From the NCBI GenBank assembly GCA_028275425.1, contig JAPWUT010000100.1, forward strand, positions 1-6,562: a stretch of DNA of 6,562 nt, in the 5' to 3' direction. Each line of letters opens with the position of its first letter. The first letter of the stretch is position 1. The notes under the pieces are model-generated. The model searched no databases. It had not been told where the DNA came from and saw only the letters and a list, made by a program, of their open reading frames with translations. Of the stretch, positions 1 to 5,471 are shown in pieces. This stretch comes from Anaerolineae bacterium (GTDB taxonomy: Bacteria > Chloroflexota > Anaerolineae > SpSt-600). Made by a program: the position numbers and the translations under genes.

Positions 1-668
1 AGGATGCCATGGTGGATGATTTTCTCCGAGTTCCCCAGACTCATCATAACTTCTAAGCTCAGGGCAACCCCATCCGCTCCCTCTAAATCGGCCTTGTTCA
101 CCACGAAGATATCGGCTATTTCCAGGATTCCGGCTTTTATGACCTGGATGTCATCACCAAGCCCAGGCACTTCCACCACAATGGTTGTATGAGCGGTGCT
201 GGCGATATCCACCTCCGCTTGGCCAGCCCCTACTGTTTCCACTAAGATTTTATCGTAGCCGGCCGCATCCAAAATTTTCACGGCATCGGCAGTAGCCCTG
301 GCCAAACCTCCCAGACTTCCTCTTGTAGCCATGCTGCGGATGAAAACGCCGGGGTCATTGTAGAGGTCCCTCATGCGGATGCGGTCACCTAAGATTGCTC
401 CGCCGGTGAAGGGGCTTGTTGGGTCCACAGCCACAATGCCAACTTTTAAACCCCGGAGGCGGAACTCTTTGGCCAGCTCGTTCACCAAGGTGCTTTTCCC
501 TGTCCCCGGGGCCCCAGTAACCCCTATGACATGGGCTTTCCCAGTATAAGGGTAAAGGGCTTTAAGCGCTTCCCGGGCTAAAGTCCCGTTATTTTCGGCT
601 ATGCTTATGAGGCGGGCTATAGCTCTCTTATCCCCCAGGATAGCAGCCCGTACCAGCTCATCAAGCAT
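1..668 (-). CDS. meaB: MeaB/ArgK-family GTPase, acyl-CoA mutase chaperone (partial, C-terminus beyond left edge)
   Basis: G-protein chaperone of B12-dependent acyl-CoA mutases. In this family it uses GTP to gate adenosylcobalamin loading and to remove damaged cofactor. 222 residues are visible; the family usually has about 310-330, so roughly 100 C-terminal residues lie outside the window. I translated the frame by hand. The P-loop GAPGTGKST is at residues 52-60, the family block VDPTSPFTGGAILGD at 81-95, MATRGSLGGL at 113-122, the Walker-B/switch block ETVGAGQAE at 144-152, PGLGDD at 168-173, and the guanine-specificity motif NKAD at 191-194. The ATG start at 666-668 fits the usual short helical N-terminus and has an AGGAG-type ribosome site 11 nt upstream. 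It overlaps the end of the small-subunit gene by 8 nt (ATGCTTGA), which suggests translational coupling. Its position directly after both mutase subunits supports a dedicated chaperone role rather than the old arginine-transport kinase (ArgK) label. Confidence 0.95.
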   Translation of the reverse strand, partial: MLDELVRAAILGDKRAIARLISIAENNGTLAREALKALYPYTGKAHVIGVTGAPGTGKSTLVNELAKEFRLRGLKVGIVAVDPTSPFTGGAILGDRIRMRDLYNDPGVFIRSMATRGSLGGLARATADAVKILDAAGYDKILVETVGAGQAEVDIASTAHTTIVVEVPGLGDDIQVIKAGILEIADIFVVNKADLEGADGVALSLEVMMSLGNSEKIIHHGI

Positions 669-1083
669 TCTTGCGGCTTCTCCTTATCTCGGCTACTTTG
701 TTCCGGATGTATTCCACAATGGTCTGGGTTGAGGTGCCGGGCCCAAAGACCTCAGCTATGCCCGCCTCCTTGAGCTTAGGCACATCTTCATCTGGTATTA
801 TCCCTCCAGCCACTACCAAGACATGGTCAAGGCCTTTTTCGCGAAGGAGTTGGACGGTTTTAGGCAGAAGGGCCATGTGGGCTCCGGAGAGGATTGAGAG
901 GCCAACCACATCCACATCTTCCTGAAGAGCAGCCTCGGCTATCATTTCCGGCGTCTGACGCAAGCCGGTGTAAATAACCTCCATCCCTGCATCTCTCAAA
1001 GCCCTGGCCACTACTTTAGCCCCCCTATCGTGCCCATCAAGCCCTGGCTTGGCTATGAGGACCCGGATTTTCTCCTCCGCCAT
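661..1083 (-). CDS. Acyl-CoA mutase small subunit, cobalamin-binding domain protein
   Basis: A 140-residue stand-alone B12-binding domain that carries adenosylcobalamin for the large subunit encoded just upstream. The base-off/His-on signature DGHDRG is at residues 16-21, with His18 the expected lower cobalt ligand. The SIL (SxL) motif is at 63-65, and GG at 93-94 is followed by the PGTST segment at 115-119, which lines the nucleotide-loop pocket. The length is typical of free-standing subunits such as IcmB (about 136 residues) and of split archaeal or bacterial methylmalonyl-CoA mutases. Start ATG 1081-1083 is preceded by AAAGGAGGG, which overlaps the large-subunit stop codon; the gap between the two genes is 12 nt. 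The sequence alone does not distinguish an isobutyryl- from a methylmalonyl-type small subunit; the assignment follows the partner's active-site residues. Confidence 0.96.
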   Translation of the reverse strand: MAEEKIRVLIAKPGLDGHDRGAKVVARALRDAGMEVIYTGLRQTPEMIAEAALQEDVDVVGLSILSGAHMALLPKTVQLLREKGLDHVLVVAGGIIPDEDVPKLKEAGIAEVFGPGTSTQTIVEYIRNKVAEIRRSRKNA

Positions 1084-1095
1084 TTCTGCCCTCCT

Positions 1096-2778
1096 TTATA
1101 TTATGATTGGCTCGCGGTACTCTCCAAACACTTCCCTTAGGACCTTCATCATCTCTCCCAAGGTAGCGTAAGCTCGCACGCAATCAAGGATGTAGGGCAT
1201 GAGGTTTTCCCTTTCATCCTGAGCAGCATTGCGGAGGCGTTCCAGGCACTGGCGGACCCTTTCATTGTCTCTCTCCCGGCGGACTCTGGCCAGTCTCTCC
1301 CGGTGGCGCCTTTCCCCTTCGGGGTCTATCTTGTGGATTGGGATGGTAATCGGCTCGTCGGAAACATATTCGTTTACCCCCACAATTATGCGCTTCTTCT
1401 CATCAATTTCCTTCTGGTAGCGGTAAGCAGCATCGGCGATTTCCTTCTGAGGGAAGCCCTTCTCTATAGCTGCAATCATCCCGCCCATAGCATCAATCTT
1501 GCGGAAATACTCGTAGGCGGCCTCTTCCATCTTCCGGGTCAAGTATTCCACGTAGTAGCTTCCGCCAAGGGGGTCAATGGTGTTCACTACTCCGGTTTCA
1601 TGGGCGATGATTTGCTGAGTGCGCAGGGCTATGCGCACGGCCAGTTCGGAGGGCAAAGCAAGTGCTTCGTCCATGGAGTTAGTGTGGAGGGACTGAGTAC
1701 CACCAAGGACTGCGGCCAGAGCCTGAATAGCTACCCTAACGATGTTGTTCTCCGGCTGCTGGGCGGTTAACGTACACCCAGCGGTTTGGGTGTGGAAACG
1801 CAACCACCAGGAGCGCGGGTCTTTAGCCCCGAAACGGTTGCGCATCTCCCTCGCCCAAATTCTCCTGGCTGCTCTGAACTTAGCGATTTCCTCAAAGAAA
1901 TCGTTATGAGCATTGAAGAAAAAGCTCAAGCGAGGTGCGAACTCATCCACATCCAGTCCTCTTTCAATCCCGGCCTTGACGTATTCAAAGCCATCGTAAA
2001 GGGTGAAGGCCAGCTCTTGAACTGCCGTGGCCCCGGCTTCCCGAATGTGGTAGCCGCTTATGGAGATGGTATTCCACTTAGGGACGTATTTAGCTCCGAA
2101 CTCAAAAGTGTCCACTATCAGGCGCATGGAGGGCTTGGGAGGGAAAACGAACTCCTTCTGAGCAATGTATTCTTTGAGGATATCGTTCTGTATAGTGCCG
2201 CCAATTTTGGTCCATGGTATCCCTCGCTTCTCGGCCACAACAAGGTACATTGCCCACAGTATAGCGGCCGGAGCGTTTATGGTCATAGAAGTTGTGACTT
2301 TGTCCAAAGGTATGCCATCAAAAAGAATCTCCATATCGGCCAAGGAGGAAACCGCCACCCCGCACTTGCCGAACTCCCCTTCAGCCATGGGGTCATCGGT
2401 ATCGTAGCCGTATAGGGTTGGGGTATCAAAGGCCACCGAAAGGCCTGTTTCGCCATGCTTGAGGAGGTATTTGAAGCGCTCATTTGTCTCCTCTGCCGAC
2501 CCATACCCTGAGAACATCCTCATGGTCCAGAGACGTCCGCGGTACATAGTAGCGTGTATGCCTCTGGTGAAGGGGTATTCACCGGGGAAGCCGAGTTCCT
2601 CAAGGTAATCAAAATCGGGGATGTCGGCAGGGGTGTAGAGGCGAGCGATGGGCATATCGGAGAGGTTGCGGAAAAGTTCATCTCTTTCCGGGAGCCGGGC
2701 GAGCCACTGCTGAAGCGTTGTTTCTTCCCATTGCTCTTGCCTTTCTTTTATTTTTTCCAAAGCCTCCTTGTCAAACAT
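1096..2778 (-). CDS. B12-dependent acyl-CoA mutase large subunit, isobutyryl-CoA-mutase-like specificity residues
   Basis: 560-residue catalytic subunit of an adenosylcobalamin-dependent carbon-skeleton mutase: a TIM barrel plus linker with no C-terminal B12 domain, which is supplied by the next gene. Family blocks are clear: YPFTRG at 68-73, GLSVAFDTPTLYGYD at 112-126, GGTIQNDILKEY at 193-204, ISISGYHIREAGA at 238-250 with the catalytic His244, FAPRLSFFF at 280-288, FHTQTAG at 328-334, and LGGTQSLHTNSMDEA at 358-372. By direct alignment with known family motifs, the position of methylmalonyl-specific Tyr89 is Phe89 (block MRMFSGY, where RQYAGF is usual). The Arg207 position is Gln207 (block EYIAQKEFVFPP). 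The Phe/Gln pair is that of isobutyryl-CoA mutase. Ala116 argues against a 2-hydroxyisobutyryl-CoA mutase, which has Asp there with Ile90. The length matches IcmA (about 566). Automatic annotation would say methylmalonyl-CoA mutase; I am sure of the family and moderately sure of the non-methylmalonyl substrate. First gene of its operon, with a strong ribosome site and an upstream promoter. Confidence 0.95.
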   Translation of the reverse strand: MFDKEALEKIKERQEQWEETTLQQWLARLPERDELFRNLSDMPIARLYTPADIPDFDYLEELGFPGEYPFTRGIHATMYRGRLWTMRMFSGYGSAEETNERFKYLLKHGETGLSVAFDTPTLYGYDTDDPMAEGEFGKCGVAVSSLADMEILFDGIPLDKVTTSMTINAPAAILWAMYLVVAEKRGIPWTKIGGTIQNDILKEYIAQKEFVFPPKPSMRLIVDTFEFGAKYVPKWNTISISGYHIREAGATAVQELAFTLYDGFEYVKAGIERGLDVDEFAPRLSFFFNAHNDFFEEIAKFRAARRIWAREMRNRFGAKDPRSWWLRFHTQTAGCTLTAQQPENNIVRVAIQALAAVLGGTQSLHTNSMDEALALPSELAVRIALRTQQIIAHETGVVNTIDPLGGSYYVEYLTRKMEEAAYEYFRKIDAMGGMIAAIEKGFPQKEIADAAYRYQKEIDEKKRIIVGVNEYVSDEPITIPIHKIDPEGERRHRERLARVRRERDNERVRQCLERLRNAAQDERENLMPYILDCVRAYATLGEMMKVLREVFGEYREPIII

Positions 2779-2783
2779 TCCCC

Positions 2784-2789
2784 CCTCCC
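2784..2789 (-). promoter_or_regulatory. Ribosome binding site of the acyl-CoA mutase large subunit
   Basis: GGGAGG lies 5 nt before the ATG at 2776-2778 within a purine run of G residues. It fixes the start of the 560-residue protein. Confidence 0.8.
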
Positions 2790-2811
2790 ATGGGTGATTT
2801 CTTCATAAGGG

Positions 2812-2840
2812 ATTTTACCACACCTCAAGTTAAAAGCCAA
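2812..2840 (-). promoter_or_regulatory. Sigma70-type promoter with extended -10 for the acyl-CoA mutase operon
   Basis: On the minus strand there is TTGGCT (2835-2840, 4 of 6 to the -35 consensus), a 17-base spacer, then TAAAAT (2812-2817, 5 of 6 to the -10 consensus). TGG stands immediately before the -10, giving an extended -10 (TGn). Transcription should begin near 2804-2806, leaving a leader of about 27 nt that contains the GGGAGG ribosome site. The placement just ahead of the first mutase gene and just after a structured region supports it as the operon promoter. I see no clear operator between it and the gene. Confidence 0.6.
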
Positions 2841-2875
2841 ACCCTTTGCCGATTGAAATCAGCCCCTTTGAGGCC

Positions 2876-2891
2876 TTTGGCCTACGCCAAA
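2876..2891. other. Short hairpin in the intergenic region, overlapping an alternative stem
   Basis: TTTGGC (2876-2881), loop CTAC, GCCAAA (2886-2891). The adjacent AGGCC-TTT-GGCCT dyad (2871-2883) shares bases with it, so the two stems are mutually exclusive in RNA. Both lie upstream of the predicted promoter of the mutase operon, so they would be transcribed only as the tail of the murA-side operon. A regulatory role is not shown. Confidence 0.35.
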
Positions 2892-2911
2892 ACCGCAAAG
2901 TTTTTATCAAA

Positions 2912-2939
2912 GCAATCCCCTGGCCTGCCAGGAGATTGC
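2912..2939 (-). terminator. 28-base palindrome, candidate terminator of the kinase-murA-DUF4870 operon
   Basis: GCAATC-c-CCTGG-CCTG-CCAGG-a-GATTGC: 11 paired bases with one internal C/A mismatch and a 4-base loop (a twelfth pair is possible if the loop shrinks). It sits about 55 bases after the DUF4870 stop and upstream of the next promoter, where a terminator is expected. On the minus strand the stem is followed by TTTGATAAAAAC, only a short T run, so it is a weak intrinsic terminator at best. It may equally be an mRNA 3'-end stabiliser or part of a repeat element. The plus-strand side has no T tract. Confidence 0.4.
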
Positions 2940-2959
2940 CTCGCCCTCTTTGGAGGCTC

Positions 2960-2983
2960 GCAAGGGGGGTAAAGCCCCCTGGC
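2960..2983 (-). terminator. G/C-rich hairpin directly after the DUF4870 stop codon
   Basis: GCaAGGGGG (2960-2968), 6-base loop, CCCCCTgGC (2975-2983): 8 of 9 positions pair. It begins about 10 bases beyond the TAA at 2993-2995. No T tract follows on the minus strand, so termination here would need another factor. With the 2912-2939 palindrome it forms a tandem of strong stems at the operon end. Confidence 0.35.
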
Positions 2984-2992
2984 AAAGGGTGT

Positions 2993-3418
2993 TTAAGCGA
3001 AGAATTGCTTTGCGAGCCAGTCTCCTATGAGCCAGTAGCGGAAATCAAGGCCCTGGCTGCATTGGACCCCACCTATGACTCCGTAGACTAAAGCGCCAAG
3101 AGGTATTAGGCTAAGGAGCACAGCCACCGGCACACAGAGGCAACCTACGAGGATTGCAGATAGAGCTGCAGTCAATACCCAGGCGATAACGGCTATAGCT
3201 CCTCCCCCAACCCAGGCAAGTAGCTGAAAGACAAAAGCTTGGAGGCTTTGGAAGCCAACGTAACGCGAGCGTTCCTTGAACAAGACGTAAATGACGAGAG
3301 GAGCAAACACCCCTATAAAACCGGAAACGAGGTTGAGGAGGATGCTGAGGTGGGCAAGCATGGCCCAAGTCCTCTCCTCTTGGGGAGTCAAAGGCTGCGG
3401 TAAAGCTTTCTCTTCCAT
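2993..3418 (-). CDS. DUF4870 family small integral membrane protein
   Basis: 141-residue membrane protein of unknown biochemical function. The N-terminal block EERTWAMLAHLSILLNL (14-30) and the later YVGFQSLQAFVFQLL (53-67) followed by a long hydrophobic region are characteristic of the DUF4870 (Tic20-like fold) family. Hydrophobic stretches at about 22-47, 61-88 and 90-118 predict three or so membrane passes. The charged loop FKERSRY (47-53) lies between the first two, and the GLDFRYWLIGDWL tail (123-135) matches the family's usual ending. Start ATG 3416-3418 is preceded by AAAGGAGGT, a full match to the anti-Shine-Dalgarno, which overlaps the murA stop codon; the gap to murA is 3 nt. It is the last gene of this operon. 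Coupling to murA hints at an envelope role, but that is inference from position only. Confidence 0.85.
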   Translation of the reverse strand: MEEKALPQPLTPQEERTWAMLAHLSILLNLVSGFIGVFAPLVIYVLFKERSRYVGFQSLQAFVFQLLAWVGGGAIAVIAWVLTAALSAILVGCLCVPVAVLLSLIPLGALVYGVIGGVQCSQGLDFRYWLIGDWLAKQFFA

Positions 3419-3421
3419 ACC

Positions 3422-4696
3422 CTACCTCCTTTCAATCCTTGCCCCGAGGCTACGGAGCTTTTCGTCTATGTTTTCGTAGCCCCGGTCTATCTGCTCAATG
3501 TTTGATATTTCGCTTTGCCCTTGAGCGCACAGAGCCGCTATGACTAAAGCCATGCCGGCTCTTATATCCGGGCTTGAGACTTGCTCCCCATGAAGCTTGG
3601 AAGGCCCTACCACTACAGCTCGGTGCGGGTCGCAAAGTATTATCCTGGCCCCCATGGCAATGAGCTTGTCCACGAAGAAAAGCCTGCTTTCAAACATCTT
3701 CTCAAAGAATAACACCGTCCCTTTAGCCTGGGTGGCCGTAACTATGGCTATGCTCATCAGGTCCGCAGGAAAGGCCGGCCACGGCCCATCCTCCACCTTG
3801 GGGATTGCTCCGTCCATCTCGTCCCTCACCACCAACTCCTGACCGGCAGGAACTAAGATGTCTTCGCCCCTTATCTCAACCCTTGCCCCAAGCCGCTCAA
3901 AGACCATCAAGGCCATCCGCATGTTTTCGGGGACGGCTTTCTTTATGAGGATTTGCCCTCCTGTAGCGAGAGCAAGCCCGATGAAACTGCCCACCTCAAT
4001 GTGGTCGGAAGGGATTTCAAACACGGTCCCGTGGAGCCTATCCACCCCCTCCACTACCAGGACATTGGAGCCTATGCCCGAAATCCTCGCCCCCATCTGA
4101 TTCAGGCAACGAGCCAGGTCCTGGACGTGCGGTTCAGAGGCGGCGTTACGGATTATGGTGGTGCCTTTGGCCAGAGCGGCGGCCATGAGCACATTTTCGG
4201 TACCGGTGACGCTGGCTTCGTCTAAGAGGATATCGGTTCCATGGAGGGAAGAAGCGCTGAGGTAATACCTGGCATCAACATCTACCTGAGTCCCCAGGGC
4301 TTTGAAGGCTATGAAGTGGGTATCAAGCCTCCTGCGCCCGATGACATCGCCTCCGGGCGGGCCCAGCTTAACTTGCCCGCAGCGGGCCAGCATCGGACCG
4401 GCCAGGAGGATAGAAGCCCTTATCTGGCGGCAAAGGTCTTCCCTCAGGGCTGTTTTCTTCACATCGCGCGCCCTTAAAGTCACCTCCTTCTCTCCGGTGA
4501 AGCTTATCTCCACCCCCAAGTCCTCTAAGAGGGCCAGCATGGTCCTAACATCGCCTATCAGCGGGACGTTCCTCAGGACCAGAGGCTCATCGGTGAGGAG
4601 GGAGGCAGCGAGAAGCGGTAGGGCGGCGTTCTTGTTCCCGCTGGGGATAATTTCCCCCTCAAGAGGTATCCCACCTTCAATGATAAACTTAGCCAT
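3422..4696 (-). CDS. murA: UDP-N-acetylglucosamine 1-carboxyvinyltransferase (MurA), Cys-to-Asp active site
   Basis: Cytoplasmic first committed enzyme of peptidoglycan synthesis; it transfers enolpyruvate from PEP to UDP-GlcNAc. 424 residues from the chosen start, close to the family's 417-430. Motifs seen: PSGNKNAALP (18-27) with Lys22/Asn23; Arg93 in CRQIRASILLAGP; the active-site loop PPGGDVIGRRRLDTH (113-127); SDHIEVGSF (230-238); FPADL (309-313) with Asp312 at the general-base position (Asp305 in E. coli); ESR (336-338); DIRAG (377-381); and DRGYENI with Arg405 at the Arg397 position. The loop residue that is Cys115 in E. coli is Asp117 here, a natural replacement known in mycobacteria and chlamydiae that retains activity and gives intrinsic fosfomycin insensitivity. 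An open frame reaches 4756, but the family N-terminus MAKFIIEGG and a GGAGG 9 nt upstream fix the ATG at 4694-4696. It overlaps the SAM-hydrolase stop by 8 nt (ATGGCTAA). Confidence 0.97.
   Translation of the reverse strand: MAKFIIEGGIPLEGEIIPSGNKNAALPLLAASLLTDEPLVLRNVPLIGDVRTMLALLEDLGVEISFTGEKEVTLRARDVKKTALREDLCRQIRASILLAGPMLARCGQVKLGPPGGDVIGRRRLDTHFIAFKALGTQVDVDARYYLSASSLHGTDILLDEASVTGTENVLMAAALAKGTTIIRNAASEPHVQDLARCLNQMGARISGIGSNVLVVEGVDRLHGTVFEIPSDHIEVGSFIGLALATGGQILIKKAVPENMRMALMVFERLGARVEIRGEDILVPAGQELVVRDEMDGAIPKVEDGPWPAFPADLMSIAIVTATQAKGTVLFFEKMFESRLFFVDKLIAMGARIILCDPHRAVVVGPSKLHGEQVSSPDIRAGMALVIAALCAQGQSEISNIEQIDRGYENIDEKLRSLGARIERR
3425..3433 (-). promoter_or_regulatory. Consensus ribosome binding site of the DUF4870 gene, overlapping the murA stop
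   Basis: GAAAGGAGG ends 6 nt before the ATG at 3416-3418. The murA stop codon TAG (3422-3424) follows it directly, so a ribosome finishing murA sits on this site, which favours coupled translation. Confidence 0.85.
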
Positions 4697-5468
4697 TGCC
4701 TTGCCCCTCCACGTAAACCTTATCGCCGCGGCGAAGGTTGAAAGTGCGGGCAGCATTGCCCTGGCGGATGGCTATCTCCAGCCGGCCTGTGCTTCCTATG
4801 TAGGCCACAGGCTCACCCTCGCCTACATCGGCAAACGTTTTCTTAAGGCCATGTATCTTGCAATCGGCAACCCTTATGACCACTCCTTCCTTAAGGTCCT
4901 GCGCTTTGAGGTTAGTTATCAAGTTACCGAAGCGGTCTATGTGAAGGATGTGGCCCACAATGGTTCCATCGGGGAGTTTGAAAGGGCAAGGCCAGTCCAA
5001 AAGGATTGGGTCCTCAATAGCTACCCCCATTTCTTCCAGAGGGACCCCCAAGGAAAGGTGTGCAGCCACTGGGGCAAAGATGTCACGCCCATGGAAAGTA
5101 GGGCTAACCTCCGGAAGCCAGTAGTGAGGGTTGGTGATGGAAAAGATTTCCCGGACCTCCTCGCTCTTAAGGATGGGGGTCAAAAGGCCGTTATCGGGGG
5201 CTAAGAAGGTGGCATGAGGAGTCTTTACGGCTATGATTCTCCGCCTTGAGCCCACCCCTGGGTCAACCACTGCTACGTGGATTGAGCCCTTAGGGAAATA
5301 AGGCCACGATGCCTCAAGGATGAAGGCTGCCGTAAGCACATCCTGCGGGGGAACTTCATGGGTTATGTCCACTATGGTGGCCTTGGGGTTTATGGATAGA
5401 ATCACCCCCTTCATAGCTCCTACGAAATAATCCTCAAGGCCGAAGTCCGTGAGCAAGGTTATCACCAC
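4689..5468 (-). CDS. S-adenosyl-L-methionine hydrolase (adenosine-forming), DUF62 / SAM hydroxide adenosyltransferase family
   Basis: 259 residues, the typical length. Characterised members split SAM into adenosine and methionine using an activated water, and the family is related to fluorinase and chlorinase. The N-terminal block ITLLTDFGLEDYFVGAMKG (3-21) with Asp8-Phe9-Gly10 and the VDPGVGSRRR block (68-77) are diagnostic. The water-activating Asp-Arg-His triad is present as Asp69, Arg76 and His126 (in TFHGRDIFAP), which favours hydrolase over halogenase. The C-terminal domain carries HIDRFGNLITN (176-186) and IGSTGRLEIA (224-233). Start is GTG at 5466-5468; the next possible Met is residue 19, inside the conserved block, so it cannot be the start. 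GGAGG lies 8 nt upstream inside the end of the kinase gene. The gap to the kinase is 3 nt, and the end overlaps murA by 8 nt. The cellular role of this family remains poorly defined, and the murA linkage does not settle it. Confidence 0.93.
   Translation of the reverse strand: MVITLLTDFGLEDYFVGAMKGVILSINPKATIVDITHEVPPQDVLTAAFILEASWPYFPKGSIHVAVVDPGVGSRRRIIAVKTPHATFLAPDNGLLTPILKSEEVREIFSITNPHYWLPEVSPTFHGRDIFAPVAAHLSLGVPLEEMGVAIEDPILLDWPCPFKLPDGTIVGHILHIDRFGNLITNLKAQDLKEGVVIRVADCKIHGLKKTFADVGEGEPVAYIGSTGRLEIAIRQGNAARTFNLRRGDKVYVEGQGNG
4706..4710 (-). promoter_or_regulatory. Ribosome binding site that decides the murA start
   Basis: GGAGG lies 9 nt upstream of the ATG at 4694-4696, inside the 3' end of the SAM-hydrolase gene. 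It supports this start over an in-frame start 60 bases further upstream, which would add 20 residues foreign to the family. Confidence 0.75.
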
Positions 5469-5471
5469 CGC

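Larger units (their letters stand above)
2841..2990. repeat. 10-bp inverted repeat enclosing a palindrome-rich intergenic segment
   Basis: ACCCTTTGCC at 2841-2850 is the exact reverse complement of GGCAAAGGGT at 2981-2990. The enclosed 130 bases carry at least three further dyads (2876-2891, 2912-2939, 2960-2983). They also hold two similar minus-strand segments, GCCTCCAAAGAGGGC (2942-2956) and GCCTCAAAGGGGC (2861-2873). The right end is 2 bases past the DUF4870 stop codon, and the left end abuts the -35 of the downstream promoter. It could be a small non-autonomous repeat element (MITE- or REP-like) or a folded 3' untranslated region. No target-site duplication is evident, so a mobile origin is only a possibility. 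No ORF within it looks real. Confidence 0.4.

Noticed and set aside
1303..2415. Plus-strand open frames of 155 and 209 residues
   Set aside because: Both are antisense to the conserved mutase large subunit and resemble no family I know.
1096..2778. 2-hydroxyisobutyryl-CoA mutase identity for the large subunit
   Set aside because: That enzyme has Ile at the 89/90 position and Asp at 117. Here they are Phe89 and Ala116.
2779..2992. Cobalamin riboswitch ahead of the mutase operon
   Set aside because: I saw no B12-box-like conserved core, and the predicted leader between promoter and ATG is only about 27 nt, too short for one.
2718..3091. Short plus-strand frames across the intergenic gap (84 and 81 residues)
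   Set aside because: They start or end inside real minus-strand genes, run through palindromes and have no recognisable domain or good ribosome site.
4697..4756. Upstream extension of murA by 20 residues
   Set aside because: The added residues do not resemble any MurA N-terminus and overlap the SAM-hydrolase gene. The ATG at 4694-4696 has a good ribosome site and the family N-terminus.
4302..5204. 300-residue open frame on the plus strand
   Set aside because: It lies antisense to murA and the SAM hydrolase, whose motifs are unambiguous. Its composition looks like shadow translation, with no recognisable domain.
4689..5468. Fluorinase/chlorinase identity for the DUF62-type protein
   Set aside because: The Asp-Arg-His water-activating triad of the hydrolases is intact, which points to SAM hydrolysis rather than halide addition.
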